59,347 bases of DNA from contig CAKMNX010000001.1 of assembly GCA_927910745.1 (NCBI GenBank), forward strand, positions 1-59,347. Reading direction: 5' to 3'. The translations under genes and the position numbers were made by a program. Shown one piece after another: positions 7,380 through 16,214 of the stretch. Below the pieces are notes generated by a model. It did no database searches and was not told the DNA's origin. It saw only the letters and a list, made by a program, of their open reading frames with translations. This DNA is from an uncultured Candidatus Saccharibacteria bacterium (GTDB taxonomy: Bacteria > Patescibacteriota > Saccharimonadia > Saccharimonadales > Saccharimonadaceae). Position 1 is the first letter of the stretch; every line of letters starts with the position of its first letter.

Positions 7380-10322
7380 CTACCCCTGCGGCCGCTCCGC
7401 ATACCGCTCATACACAGCGCGGTTGGCGGCGTTGGTGTTGCGGCGGAGCTCTGGGGTGTTGAGGATGCGGTAAGCATCGTGGCGGAGGGCCTGGTGACGC
7501 TCAGCATAAGCTTCGTCGAAGGTTGGCTCGATGGCAGCCCGCTTCTCGGGCGAGAGGGTGCGAAGATACGAGTCTTTGATCTGCTGGTAGTCGGGCAAGT
7601 CGGGGATGCTATAGATCAGCTCTAGCGCGCCATCATTTGCCCCTGCGAAGTTCTCTGCCTTGAGCCGCCCCTCAAAGACCTGGCGCAGTGAGTGCATCTT
7701 CTCGGCAGCCGCACCATTGTATTCGCCGCGCAAGATCGCATCGTACGTCACGTCATTCACAAATGGCACCGCACCCGCCACCCCGGAGGCCACTGCCTCA
7801 GCCGAGACAGTCGCGCGAGCATCGTAGTTGTACCCCTGACGCACCTGCACCGTGCCATCGTCTGCCACGTATTCGATCTCGCGGCCAGTCTCGCGGATAA
7901 TCTCGCGCTTTTGGCCAGCCGAGCCGGCGCGGAATTGGTGCTCAATAGCCGCCTCCTTGACGTACTCATTATCTGCCCGGAAGGTGTGCTGGTTGCCACT
8001 GGCATCGGTGAGGGTAATGGCAGTATCGCCCGTAGCAGCCATAGCTTGCCATTGGCTGCTATTGAGCTTAAAGTGGCGCATCAGCTGGTCTTCGGCCGCA
8101 ACATGCTCGCCAAACTCCTTGCGCAGCCGCGCCGTCTGGCCTGCCACCATCAAGTTCTTATGCCCCACCCCTGTGGCGTAATCTTGCAGCGTCTGGCCAT
8201 CGACCATTCGGCGGCGCAGAGCAACACCATCGCCATCGCGCAGCACCACACCATCGGCATTGGCCACTGCCCCATCGGCGAGGAGCTCACGGTTGATCTT
8301 CGCCCGTACTTCGCGCTGCGCCATCGCACTGCGGATCTCCGTTAGCGCACCCACTTCGGCTGCCGCATAGGCGCGCCGCCCCAGGCCATGGCTCAAGCCA
8401 GCCGGTGTCTCACCGCCAAGCTTCAGCTCATCGTAGAGTGTATCCAGCTTGTGGGCAGCATTCTTGGCCTCATCAGAGGTGAGCTGGGTATTGAGCGCTC
8501 GCTGCTTGAGCTCATCATCGTGCAAGAGACGTGCGTTCCAGGCTCGGTCGCGCCGCGCTGCTCCTTCTTTGCTACGCAGGTCGGTGTAGCGGTTGTATTC
8601 ATCGTTACTCCGCCCCACCGCCGATAAGTCGGCCATTGTTTCAAAGCGTTTGGTATAAGCATCGGTTCGCTGCTGAATAGCGCGTTTCTTCAGGGCCCGG
8701 CGCCGCGCTGCATTACCCAGCCAGTTGCGCTGCGCATCACCAGCCAGCACGCGCGACTTGCGCAGGTCTGCCCGCTGCTGTGCCCAGGTTCGCGTCCGGT
8801 CAACAATGCCACGCCGCGGATCATTCATAATCGCACCCAGCCGCCCTAGCAGCGAGCCACTCATCCGCACCACAAAGGGCGTCAGCACCAGCGGCACCAC
8901 CTGCACTGCCAAGCCAAGGATGATGAGGTTAAGGTTATTCGCATCCTTGCCATTGGTCAAGATAGCCACCCCCGCCAGGCGCGACCCACCAAACAATATC
9001 GACATCAGCGGAAACATCAGCATCATCGTCATAAAGAGATCCTTCCACTTATCAAAATACTTCTCTGTACTAGGCAGTACATGTAATAAGAAGGCAAAGG
9101 GCGAGACAATGACAAGAATGGTGATGAGCGCCTGGCGCGCCGCAATAATCACCGCAGCGATGATAACCGCCAGCAGGACACCCACCAACAGCGGAATAGC
9201 CATCGCCAGTGCCCCATCGGTCGCGCCCACCAATGCACTCACTCCCACCACTGCACCCACCGCACCAGCGCTACCTGTCAGCAGAGCACTCATGACATTA
9301 GGCCACGTGATTTTGTTAAGCGTATTATAATCCGCCCCGTTAACCGTCGAGGCAATATTGACAAACAGCTGCTGTAGCTGAAAGCCCAGTATGTTCGAAA
9401 TATCAATCGCTGCCGCACACAGCCAAAACGACATATTAACGACGATAATTGACACGACAAGGCGCGGAAACATCTTCTTGATGCCATAATTGCTAATACC
9501 AACACTGGTAACTTGTGAATAAATTACGATGAGCGAGACGATGATAAAGGCGATATTGGCCAAGTCGCGCATGATCGCCCAAAAGCGAAAGAGTGTGCCA
9601 TCACTACCAGATTGCAGCGGCTGCACCGCCAAGTACTGCGCCACCTGCTGGTACAGCTGGTCGGTGATCCACGCCATGAAGTTACTCACTGGGCAGACGA
9701 TCCAGCCAATGCTACCCAGCGCTGTGCCACTACAGCTGGTCGTGGCGCCATCGTCTTTATCTGTTTGCTCGGCGGATTTGTCTTGGGGCTGGTTATCACC
9801 TTGATTATTGTTCTTGTCGTTTCCTGCCACCTGGCCGTTTTGGTTATTACCGTTGTTTTGAGCGTTTTGTCCTGCCTGGGCGTCATTATTTTGGTTGTTT
9901 TGTAGCGCGGCTTCCTGTTGCCCCGAGATAGTAATAGCGCTCGCATCACCCAGCTTGTTATATATATTCGGCTCGACGAAAGCATACTCCACGTACGTCG
10001 CTTCTTTTGCACGCAGCGGATCAGTGCCATTGGGAAAAATAATGGTCTGGCGTCGATCTGATGCCGGCGTATATTCGTAGAGGTGTACACCAGTGGGCAG
10101 ACCACGCGCCGTTAGCTCTTCGTTGCTAACCTGATGTGACTTGAATGTGTTATTACGAAAGACGAGATCCTCACCTTGGCGCTGCGCCGTCTCGGCAGCA
10201 TGGACTGGCACAGGAGTAGCGAGCGCGAGCCCGAACAGTGCCGCCACCAGTAGTGCCAGCCACCCCGTATATTGCCGCAGACAACCCCTCGCCCGCGCAA
10301 CCACTCGCCACGCTCTGTTCAT
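7380..10322 (-). CDS. TrbL/VirB6-like polytopic secretion-system protein (copy 1)
   Basis: 980 residues. Signal peptide at 1-43 (WLALLVAALFGLALA...VHAA), an extracytoplasmic domain, an Asn/Gln-rich linker (~135-190), then the conserved entry TSCSGTALGSIGWIVCPVSNF and about seven membrane helices to ~residue 515. Marker motifs include SVGISNYGIKKMFPRL and LLHVLPSTEKYFDKW. The last ~465 residues are charged and presumably cytoplasmic. The same order and motifs occur in the protein at 40882-44000, so the two are paralogues. By family knowledge such proteins are the membrane platform of type IV secretion-like systems. The start is ATG 10322, after TTGACC-N17-TAATGT and an ~10-base leader, rather than an upstream in-frame start. 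Divergent from the pilin array. GC-rich codon use, unlike copy 2. Confidence 0.8.
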   Translation of the reverse strand: MNRAWRVVARARGCLRQYTGWLALLVAALFGLALATPVPVHAAETAQRQGEDLVFRNNTFKSHQVSNEELTARGLPTGVHLYEYTPASDRRQTIIFPNGTDPLRAKEATYVEYAFVEPNIYNKLGDASAITISGQQEAALQNNQNNDAQAGQNAQNNGNNQNGQVAGNDKNNNQGDNQPQDKSAEQTDKDDGATTSCSGTALGSIGWIVCPVSNFMAWITDQLYQQVAQYLAVQPLQSGSDGTLFRFWAIMRDLANIAFIIVSLIVIYSQVTSVGISNYGIKKMFPRLVVSIIVVNMSFWLCAAAIDISNILGFQLQQLFVNIASTVNGADYNTLNKITWPNVMSALLTGSAGAVGAVVGVSALVGATDGALAMAIPLLVGVLLAVIIAAVIIAARQALITILVIVSPFAFLLHVLPSTEKYFDKWKDLFMTMMLMFPLMSILFGGSRLAGVAILTNGKDANNLNLIILGLAVQVVPLVLTPFVVRMSGSLLGRLGAIMNDPRRGIVDRTRTWAQQRADLRKSRVLAGDAQRNWLGNAARRRALKKRAIQQRTDAYTKRFETMADLSAVGRSNDEYNRYTDLRSKEGAARRDRAWNARLLHDDELKQRALNTQLTSDEAKNAAHKLDTLYDELKLGGETPAGLSHGLGRRAYAAAEVGALTEIRSAMAQREVRAKINRELLADGAVANADGVVLRDGDGVALRRRMVDGQTLQDYATGVGHKNLMVAGQTARLRKEFGEHVAAEDQLMRHFKLNSSQWQAMAATGDTAITLTDASGNQHTFRADNEYVKEAAIEHQFRAGSAGQKREIIRETGREIEYVADDGTVQVRQGYNYDARATVSAEAVASGVAGAVPFVNDVTYDAILRGEYNGAAAEKMHSLRQVFEGRLKAENFAGANDGALELIYSIPDLPDYQQIKDSYLRTLSPEKRAAIEPTFDEAYAERHQALRHDAYRILNTPELRRNTNAANRAVYERYAERPQG

Positions 10323-10668
10323 GTCTTGTTCGACATTAGCATAATATCGCACAGTGGTCAAGTTTTTGCTGCCTGCATATCAAACCGTATCTACTCCGCA
10401 CCCCCTCTGGCGTTATACGGGCTACTATTGGCGGATGGCCACACCCCTCCCCTGCGCAGAGCTAAAATAACATCACTATTTATCTCATTTCTCACAAAGC
10501 AACCCAAGCAAAAGCGAACTAACCCAGAAAATATCGACCTTGTAACCCAAATTATGCGCCACGATGCCAATGTCACCATTCAACCCTTCGCTCCTACTCT
10601 GTTCGCACCCCACCCCAGTCTTTACAACACCGCTCATATCGTATACACTACAGCGTAGGAATAGTATC
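10323..10668. promoter_or_regulatory. divergent promoter region between TrbL copy 1 and the pilin array
   Basis: 346 bases without a gene. On the minus strand TTGACC-N17-TAATGT reads into TrbL copy 1. On the plus strand TTTACA (10621-10626), 17 bases and TACACT (10644-10649) read into the first pilin-like gene. The intervening part shows no coding sequence or hairpin that I can support. Confidence 0.5.
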
Positions 10669-11073
10669 ATGAAATATAAGCGATTGATCTTGGGCTTCGG
10701 TGTAATGCTGGCGATGTTTGCCGGTAGTGTTGCTGCGCCAGTGCAGGTGATGGCAACCCCCGGAAGTGGGTGTAATGTATTAGACTTTGACAAAGTACGA
10801 TGCGTTTCCAACAAAGACGACGATAAGCTTGGCCAGGAAAATATTATCAACACCTTGAAAGGTATTTTAAAGCTGCTAACCATTGGTGTTGGTATTGCTG
10901 CAGTAGGTGGTCTAACATATGCTGGAATCCTCTATTCAAGTGCAAGTGGTGATGTACAACAGACCGCAAAAGCGAAGAGTATTATCACAAATGTTGTTGT
11001 TGGTATCTTAGCTTTTGCCGTAATGAGTATTGTTATTAATTTCCTCGTGCCAGGAGGTGTTATTACATCATGA
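10669..11073 (+). CDS. pilin-like two-helix protein 1 (TrbC/VirB2-type fold)
   Basis: 134 residues: signal peptide (YKRLILGFGVMLAMFAGSVAA), short polar segment with two Cys (GSGCNVLDFDKVRC), then two membrane helices separated by a short polar turn (YSSASGDVQQTAKAKS). The pattern signal peptide / polar head / helix / G-x-x-Y...AK(N/S)-I / helix is shared by all seven members in this window and resembles VirB2/TrbC-type pilins and the Mycoplasma ICE pilin-like family (Mbov_0395 type). The start ATG 10669 follows GTAGGA; the frame is open upstream but not protein-like. The next gene overlaps it by an ATGA. Codon use is AT-rich. Likely inserted in the membrane and assembled or displayed at the cell surface. 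Confidence 0.75.
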   Translation: MKYKRLILGFGVMLAMFAGSVAAPVQVMATPGSGCNVLDFDKVRCVSNKDDDKLGQENIINTLKGILKLLTIGVGIAAVGGLTYAGILYSSASGDVQQTAKAKSIITNVVVGILAFAVMSIVINFLVPGGVITS

Positions 11074-11477
11074 AAAAGCATGTTATGGCCTATGCCTTTA
11101 TGGTTATTGCAGGTCTATCTATTATTGCTCCACCCTCTCCAGCACAAGCTGCAGCGCCCTGCTCTCCACCAAATTTTCTTGGTATACCAGCTTGGTATCG
11201 TGGCCTCCAGGACAAGAGCGATTGCGCAAATATAAAGAAAGTAGGCGTAGAAACCTATTTTCTCACTATCGGACTAAACGTACTGCAGGGGGCAATGGTT
11301 GTTGTTGCTTATGTCACAGTCGGGTTTATTATCAAGGGCGGGTACATGTATATAGTTAGTGCTGGAAATCCAGAATCAATGGCAAAAGCAAAAAACACCA
11401 TTAGGGACGCTTTAATTGGACTCGTCATTGCAATATCTGCAGCAGCAATCGTTAATATGGTGGCAGGAGTTATTTAA
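11070..11477 (+). CDS. pilin-like two-helix protein 2
   Basis: 135 residues. Signal peptide ending PSPAQAAA, a polar head of ~55 residues with two Cys (APCSPPNF and KSDCANIKK), then helices LQGAMVVVAYVTVGFIIKGG and ALIGLVIAISAAAIVNMV separated by the turn YIVSAGNPESMAKAKNTI. This turn carries the family hallmark A-K-N-T-I. Starts with the ATGA that ends gene 1, so translation is coupled. AT-rich codons. Confidence 0.75.
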   Translation: MKKHVMAYAFMVIAGLSIIAPPSPAQAAAPCSPPNFLGIPAWYRGLQDKSDCANIKKVGVETYFLTIGLNVLQGAMVVVAYVTVGFIIKGGYMYIVSAGNPESMAKAKNTIRDALIGLVIAISAAAIVNMVAGVI

Positions 11478-11784
11478 TGTTTACACATTTTTTGCAACAA
11501 CAGATAAACTCCGTGAGATTAGAGCATCAGAAATAGGCTATCACAGCAGTGCTCATAACAGTTCTATCATAAAAGATATTCTCAATGTAGCCTATATGTG
11601 GGGTGGTATTATTGCAGTTATAGCCATCATTATTGCAGGGTTTATGTATGCTACTTCCCAAGATGATCCTAACCAAATTCGAAGAGCAAAAAATGCCTTA
11701 TTAGCTGCCTGTGTCGGCCTGGCTGTTATTCTTCTTGCTTTTGTTATCACTAACACTGTTATAAACGGAGTTCTTGGTACATGA
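11477..11784 (+). CDS. pilin-like two-helix protein 3, broken near its start
   Basis: The start ATG 11477 overlaps the previous stop (TAATG), but its frame closes after 19 codons. The family-type sequence continues in the -1 frame from the T6 run at 11488-11493; one additional T there would give MFTHFFATTDKLRE... and ~102 residues with the usual helices (YMWGGIIAVIAIIIAGFM and LLAACVGLAVILLAFVI) and turn YATSQDDPNQIRRAKNAL. No signal peptide precedes the head, unlike its neighbours. T-TTT-TTG would be an acceptable -1 slippery heptamer, so programmed slippage is possible, but a sequencing indel is more likely given many similar cases in this window. A TTG start at 11416 would also keep the frame, with a long overlap. 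Confidence 0.6.
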
Positions 11785-12230
11785 TTCAACTTCAAAAAAG
11801 AACTGTATTTATTTACCTCGGTACTGTGTTATGTGTATGTTTTAGCTCTATAGCATCAAGCACAGTTCTGCTGTCAGCACCATCGTACGCACACGTTAAT
11901 GTCACCCAGCCGCTCCATGGTAATGAGGCATGTAAAAATGCTACTGATAATGATGGAGAAGATGGCTGTAAAGTTGCAACTTCAAGCGGTGCTGGTGTCA
12001 CCCCTGAATCAATTGCTAAAAACGGTATTAATACTGCTCTCATCATTCTTGGTTCTGTGTCGGTCCTCATGATTGTCTATGCCGGTTTTCGTTTTAGCCT
12101 AGCAGGAGGCGACCCTCAGACAGTAAAAGCTGCTCGTAATACAATTCTCTATGCAGTTGCAGGACTAGTGATCGCTATCATGTCATATAGTGTTGTTAAC
12201 TGGATAACCGATAATCTTTTAAAAATTTAA
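11781..12230 (+). CDS. pilin-like two-helix protein 4
   Basis: 149 residues. Long signal peptide (FIYLGTVLCVCFSSIASSTVLL...YAH), a polar head with two Cys (NEACKNATDNDGEDGCK), then helices ALIILGSVSVLMIVYAGF and ILYAVAGLVIAIMSYSVVNW flanking the turn SLAGGDPQTVKAARNTI. ATGA overlap with gene 3. Last of the AT-rich members; the next two genes use GC-richer codons. Confidence 0.75.
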   Translation: MIQLQKRTVFIYLGTVLCVCFSSIASSTVLLSAPSYAHVNVTQPLHGNEACKNATDNDGEDGCKVATSSGAGVTPESIAKNGINTALIILGSVSVLMIVYAGFRFSLAGGDPQTVKAARNTILYAVAGLVIAIMSYSVVNWITDNLLKI

Positions 12231-12243
12231 CTAAGGAGATCAT

Positions 12244-12687
12244 ATGAATATCGTAGCAAAAACAATTTTCGGTGCTGGAGTTTGTTCAGCTCTATTTGTT
12301 GGTTTTATCGCCCCTTCTGTGAGTGCCCTCACACCACTGCATACTTTTGCGGATACTACTGCGCAAAGCAAGGTTAAGGATGGTATCACCAAGGCGGGCG
12401 GTAACGAGAATAGGATTGATGTTGGTACGGCTATTAAGAGTATTATTAATATGATGCTCTTTGTCCTCGGTGCAGTCGCCGTCATCATGATCGTGATCGG
12501 TGGTATTCGCTACACTACATCCAATGGCGACTCAAACGGCATCCAGGGTGCCAAAAATACTATTCTCTACGCTATTGTTGGCCTTGTTGTAGCTATTCTC
12601 GCCTATGCCATGGTCAATTTCGTCGTTGATAACCTCGTGAGTGGCGGCAGCCAATCCACCCCTACCGCCAATTATACGTACGTCTAG
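12244..12687 (+). CDS. pilin-like two-helix protein 5
   Basis: 147 residues. Signal peptide (IFGAGVCSALFVGFIAPSVSA), short head, helices SIINMMLFVLGAVAVIMIVIG and ILYAIVGLVVAILAYAMVNFV around the turn IRYTTSNGDSNGIQGAKNTI, and a polar Ser/Thr tail. AAGGAG precedes ATG 12244 by four to five bases. It is closely similar to members 6 and 7 (VAVIMIVIGG and GAKNTI blocks) and less similar to members 1-4. Confidence 0.8.
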   Translation: MNIVAKTIFGAGVCSALFVGFIAPSVSALTPLHTFADTTAQSKVKDGITKAGGNENRIDVGTAIKSIINMMLFVLGAVAVIMIVIGGIRYTTSNGDSNGIQGAKNTILYAIVGLVVAILAYAMVNFVVDNLVSGGSQSTPTANYTYV

Positions 12688-12845
12688 TATGGCTCTCATG
12701 CCCACTCCGCTTGCATTCTGCAATAAAATAGGCTCTTTTTCGGTGATTTTCTCCGTTAGCTCTTAACATTTTGGCAAATTTTTGGTATATATAGATAGTA
12801 CAGGTAGTACAAGATGGTACTAATGCCAATAGAAAGGATATGACA

Positions 12846-13285
12846 ATGAAAATCAATATCAAAAAAGCTATGCTTACACTCCTCGCTGTGCCAGTGTTGG
12901 CTGCAGGTGTTGCTGGGCTGGTAGCTCCACACGTTGGCGCAGCAGCTGCATCCGACAACGGTCTTGGCCTCAGGAAGGGAGTTGGCTCTGCTAAGGGGAA
13001 CGACCAAGTAAGTTGTCTCTTTGGTAGCGAAAAAGAAGGCTGTACTGAGGGTTCAGGTATCTTTCAAATTATCGTCAACGTAATTCTCTTCATCGTTGGT
13101 GCAGTCGCTGTTATCATGATCGTGATCGGCGGTGTACGCTACACCGTATCAATGGTGACTCAAATGCCGTACAAGGTGCCAAAAACACCATCATGTACGC
13201 CATCGTTGGTCTTGTCGTTGCGATCATCGCATACGCGCTCGTCAACTTCGTCGTCGTCAATATCGGTGCCAACCAAGGGCAATAA
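12846..13285 (+). CDS. pilin-like two-helix protein 6, one-base frameshift
   Basis: Signal peptide (AMLTLLAVPVLAAGVAGLVA), head with two Cys (VSCLFGSEKEGCTEG), first helix IIVNVILFIVGAVAVIMIVIG. At 13151-13152 the codons for TVSNGDSNAVQGAKNTI lack one A (TCAATGG instead of TCAAATGG), and the frame as read becomes non-family sequence to 13409. With the A restored the protein continues through the second helix (YAIVGLVVAIIAYALVNFV) to TAA 13283-13285, about 146 residues, followed closely by a terminator. ATG 12846 is chosen over 12840 because AAAGGA is seven bases away. The indel is in a homopolymer and may be a sequence error. Confidence 0.7.
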
Positions 13286-13314
13286 CACAACCACCTTTCT
13301 TCATTGGCTCTCTT

Positions 13315-13344
13315 ATACCACCCTCTCGCAGGGTGGTATTTTTG
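13315..13344 (+). terminator. terminator of the pilin array
   Basis: Stem ATACCACCCT (13315-13324) / AGGGTGGTAT (13330-13339) and T5. Confidence 0.85.
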
Positions 13345-13702
13345 TTAAGAATATAATTGTTGACGCTCGTGCAAGAAATCTTGTCTATTCTTACTACAGA
13401 GATGTCTAATATTAGCCGTCTTTGCGTAGCACTAGCCATACTATTCTACTCTAGCTAAGAAATTCCACCTGCACCTCTAGTCTAGCTCAGAACCTCTCGT
13501 AACGAACCATCTACTCTATTATAGCTGTGTTTTTAGTGTTTTCTTGTCTTACTGAACTATTACTCTCCTCCGATAACCTCTTAGAGTGCCGTCTACTAGC
13601 CCCAGATTGCCAATATTCACACTCTACTAAACGAAATAAAGAATATATAAGACAAGAATACCATGAAAGACCTTATTCCTAACTACCCACGACACAAAAC
13701 AA
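13345..13702. other. gene-free region after the pilin array
   Basis: About 360 bases rich in C and T on the plus strand, with several CTCTAG/CTAGC words. I see no open frame with a ribosome binding site, no tRNA and no clear hairpin. Confidence 0.4.
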
Positions 13703-13720
13703 CCCCGCATCAGCGGGGTC
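13701..13720 (-). terminator. terminator of hsp20
   Basis: Stem ACCCCGC / GCGGGGT with loop TGAT on the minus strand, followed by TGTTTTGT. Confidence 0.75.
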
Positions 13721-13747
13721 ATCATCTCAAAGCTCATTTTCCCTTCT

Positions 13748-14272
13748 CTACAGGATCGGGATTTTCTTGGCCTGCTCTTGCTTGACCTTCTCGAAGGTAA
13801 TGGTCAGCACGCCATCCTTCAGCACAGCAGTCGTCTCATCCTCGCGTACCGTTACAGGCAGCTCCAACGTACGGCTAAATTCACCCCAGTAGCACTCTTG
13901 GTTGTGCCATTTGGTAGCCACAGTGTCGTCGCCGCTGCTCAGCGTACCAACGATCGTCAAGAGCCCGTCATTAATCTTCACATCCAGCTCCTCGCGGTTC
14001 ACCCCAGCAGTGCGGGCCTTTACCACGAGCTGCGTCTCGGTCTCATACACATCGACTGCCAGTTGGCCAGTGTAGTCTTCCTCACTCTGGGCAGGCTCTT
14101 CGCCCCACGGCGAAGTTTGGCTCTGCTGGCTCTGGGCAGGCATTGGGTTTGCTTGGGCGTGATTCATTGGCTGGTGAGTTGGCGCAGCTGGTGCGAGCGA
14201 GTCATCACCCTCCAAAAATGCTGCCGCAAGCTCATCACCGATCAAAAGATCATCATCTTGACTCCGGGCCAT
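13748..14272 (-). CDS. Hsp20/alpha-crystallin family small heat-shock protein
   Basis: 174 residues; ATP-independent chaperone that holds unfolding proteins. The alpha-crystallin domain covers about residues 75-165 (LAVDVYETETQLVVKARTAG ... LKDGVLTITFEK) with the usual G-V-L in KDGVLTI. The C-terminal I-x-I anchor is represented by KKIPIL. The N-terminal ~70 residues are Gln/Ser/Ala/Pro-rich and disordered. Start ATG 14272 has GGAGG six bases upstream; an in-frame GTG four codons earlier lies inside that site. A TATAAT at 14337-14342 (minus) gives a ~60-base leader. Divergent from the ComF-like gene, with the two promoters back to back. Confidence 0.85.
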   Translation of the reverse strand: MARSQDDDLLIGDELAAAFLEGDDSLAPAAPTHQPMNHAQANPMPAQSQQSQTSPWGEEPAQSEEDYTGQLAVDVYETETQLVVKARTAGVNREELDVKINDGLLTIVGTLSSGDDTVATKWHNQECYWGEFSRTLELPVTVREDETTAVLKDGVLTITFEKVKQEQAKKIPIL

Positions 14273-14377
14273 AATTTCCTCCACATACTTTCTTTTGCTA
14301 ATTCACAATTACCATTTCGACAACAGTCTGGATTTATTATAGCTAATCGATGGCGTATAATCAACCGGAGAGGCCTC

Positions 14378-15058
14378 ATGAGTGTAAAAATCACAATACC
14401 GACCTACCTTGCCAACCTCCTCGCTCCGCATACCTGTTGTGGTTGCAGCATCGTTGGGACACTGCTTTGTGATAATTGTAAAAACGACATCATTCGCAAC
14501 CCGCTCTACCGTTGCCTCGAATGCGGCCAACCTACCCTGTCTGGCCAGTGCCAAACCTGCTCGCTGCCCTATGCGGCTGCCTGGTGTGCTCTGCAGCGTG
14601 AGGGTGCGCTAGAGCGACTGATCGACCGCTATAAGTTTGAGCGTGCCCAGACGGCTCAGCACACCCTCGCAGACTTGCTCGACGCCGTCACGCCGCCGCT
14701 GCCAGCCGATACCATCATCGTACCCATCCCAACCATTCCGGCACACCAGCGCCAGCGTGGGTATGACCACTGTCGTTTGCTTGCGCAGGCCTTTGCCCGG
14801 CTGCGCGGCCTACCCTGCCAGCCAGTCCTTACGCGCGTTCAGCACAGTGTGCAACTGGGGAGTAGCCGTGCTCAGCGCCAGCAGCAAGCCCGCCAAGCAT
14901 TCGCGTGCTCATACACTCTTTCTTCAGAGGTTACCTATTGCCTTATTGATGATATTTCTACAACGGGAGCAACGATTCGCTATGCCGCACGTCGCCTTCG
15001 CACTGCCGGTGCACGGCAGGTTATTGCTGTGGTGGTGGCTCATCAGCCGTTTGGATAA
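14378..15058 (+). CDS. ComF family phosphoribosyltransferase-like protein
   Basis: 226 residues. An N-terminal Cys-rich zinc-binding region (CCGC, CDNC, CLECG, CQTC within residues ~18-65) precedes a type I phosphoribosyltransferase fold whose PRPP loop is YCLIDDISTTGATI (residues ~186-199). In bacteria with natural transformation, ComF helps DNA uptake in the cytoplasm; in CPR bacteria it accompanies the competence/type IV pilus genes, none of which are in this window. TATAAT at 14355-14360 and CGGAGAGG just before ATG 14378. The frame is open for 200 codons upstream but only opposite hsp20. Confidence 0.85.
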   Translation: MSVKITIPTYLANLLAPHTCCGCSIVGTLLCDNCKNDIIRNPLYRCLECGQPTLSGQCQTCSLPYAAAWCALQREGALERLIDRYKFERAQTAQHTLADLLDAVTPPLPADTIIVPIPTIPAHQRQRGYDHCRLLAQAFARLRGLPCQPVLTRVQHSVQLGSSRAQRQQQARQAFACSYTLSSEVTYCLIDDISTTGATIRYAARRLRTAGARQVIAVVVAHQPFG

Positions 15059-15136
15059 CAGGCTATTTTGGCAGTAGCCTCTCTGTAGTGCATCGATGAA
15101 AACAACTCTCATCTTTTGCCCTGCTCCATCTCATGC

Positions 15137-15142
15137 TATAAT
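15137..15142 (+). promoter_or_regulatory. -10 box of tRNA-Ser(TGA)
   Basis: TATAAT, 11 bases before the tRNA 5' end. Confidence 0.6.
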
Positions 15143-15152
15143 AAGCGAGACT

Positions 15153-15240
15153 GGAGAGATGACCGAGTGGTTGAAGGTACCGGTCTTGAAAACCGGCGTA
15201 GGTACCCCCTACCGTGGGTTCGAATCCACTCTCTCCGCCA
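15153..15240 (+). tRNA. tRNA-Ser(TGA)
   Basis: Acceptor GGAGAGA pairs with TCTCTCC, long variable arm typical of Ser, anticodon stem CCGGT/ACCGG around CTTGAAA (anticodon TGA), T-loop TTCGAAT, encoded CCA at 15238-15240. Confidence 0.95.
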
Positions 15241-15255
15241 TCTCATGCTTACTCG

Positions 15256-15291
15256 AACCCTCGGTAGCAAGTGTGTTGCCGAGGGTTTTGC
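15256..15291 (+). terminator. terminator after tRNA-Ser(TGA)
   Basis: Stem AACCCTCGG / CCGAGGGTT (15256-15264 / 15279-15287) extended by AGCAA/TTGC, then TTTTGCTTT. Confidence 0.75.
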
Positions 15292-15406
15292 TTTATAAAA
15301 GTAATGTTGCCCATCACAAATTATAGTTGCAAAACCTCTCACCTCTATTGCATAATTCTATCTTGTTGTATACTATAAATCTAAATAATTAAAAGGCTAC
15401 TACACA

Positions 15407-16080
15407 ATGTCTACATTTGAACACCCTACTCAGCAACCTCACACTCCAGGAGCAAGCTTCTTTTTGAACCAACCCCCCCCCCAGAAGCAATAGAGCGTGA
15501 AAAAACGCAAATAGACGCAGTCTCTGGTATTGGGTCTACGGCGTGCAATTTATGCGAACATCATGGGGTAAATATACAGCCAGAGGCTTTAGATGCCAGC
15601 GAAACACCAGTTGCTACATTGGACAGAGCTGACCAAACAGCTATTGATCACGAAGCTGTTGACTCACCGACAAAAGTCGGCGGAATTGCATGGGCTACTC
15701 GACAGCTAGCAAAGAAATTGCGAAAACCCGACACTACAGACACTCTCCAGTATTTTATCACTAGCAAATCTGCATCTGACGGTAGCACTATCGAGGTTCC
15801 GCTTCCAACTGATTTGTATAAGGAAGTCCAAAGCAAAAGGAACTCTTTCAAAGCGAGCTGAATATTGCGCGCGCAAATCGCTTCACACGAGAAGCTACTT
15901 GATTATTTGAATGACTATACTCACGCTAATATAGACACTGGTGAAATGGCGGATAAGCGTGGGGCTATGATTAATCTGCAATTTGAAATTATGGGTACTA
16001 TTAGAGGACTTGAGGCCAAACTTGTCGAACTACAATACGGAGGATCGTTGTACGTCGTTGACTCTTCTGTAGTGGGTTAG
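15407..16080 (+). pseudogene. broken hypothetical gene with a C10 tract
   Basis: Starts ATG 15407 (TTGCAT-N17-TACTAT promoter, AAAAGG upstream) but runs off frame at a C10 run (15473-15482) and stops after 28 codons. The downstream coding sequence resumes in another frame (PEAIEREKTQIDAVSG...), meets a second shift near 15841 and a third at a (GC)4 repeat (15867-15874), then continues to TAG 16078-16080 with QIASHEKLLDYLNDYTH...GGSLYVVDSSVVG. Joined, it would encode ~223 mostly polar, partly helical residues with no family I recognise. Eight or eleven C would restore the first frame. A poly-C tract near a start codon is the classical form of a phase-variable switch, but three lesions together suggest either decay or sequence errors. 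Confidence 0.55.
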
Positions 16081-16202
16081 GCTCGGCAAGTTTAGCTCAC
16101 ACCACAGCGCGCACAGATGAGACCATTCTGATACTGTTTCTACAGGATTCTTCTACGTTAAGTATACATTCCAAACAGTCGTCTTTCGCCAATGTTCTAT
16201 GC

Positions 16203-16208
16203 TATACT
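16203..16208 (+). promoter_or_regulatory. leaderless -10 box
   Basis: TATACT ending six bases before ATG 16215; no ribosome binding site lies between. Confidence 0.55.
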
Positions 16209-16214
16209 AAACAT

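Noticed and set aside
15859..15861. In-frame TGA followed by more coding sequence, suggesting UGA recoding (as in Gracilibacteria/Absconditabacteria).
   Set aside because: The local sequence is better explained by two nearby indels (15841 and the GC repeat at 15867). TGA ends many intact genes in this window, for example hsp20-side and overlapping ATGA junctions, so it is a normal stop.
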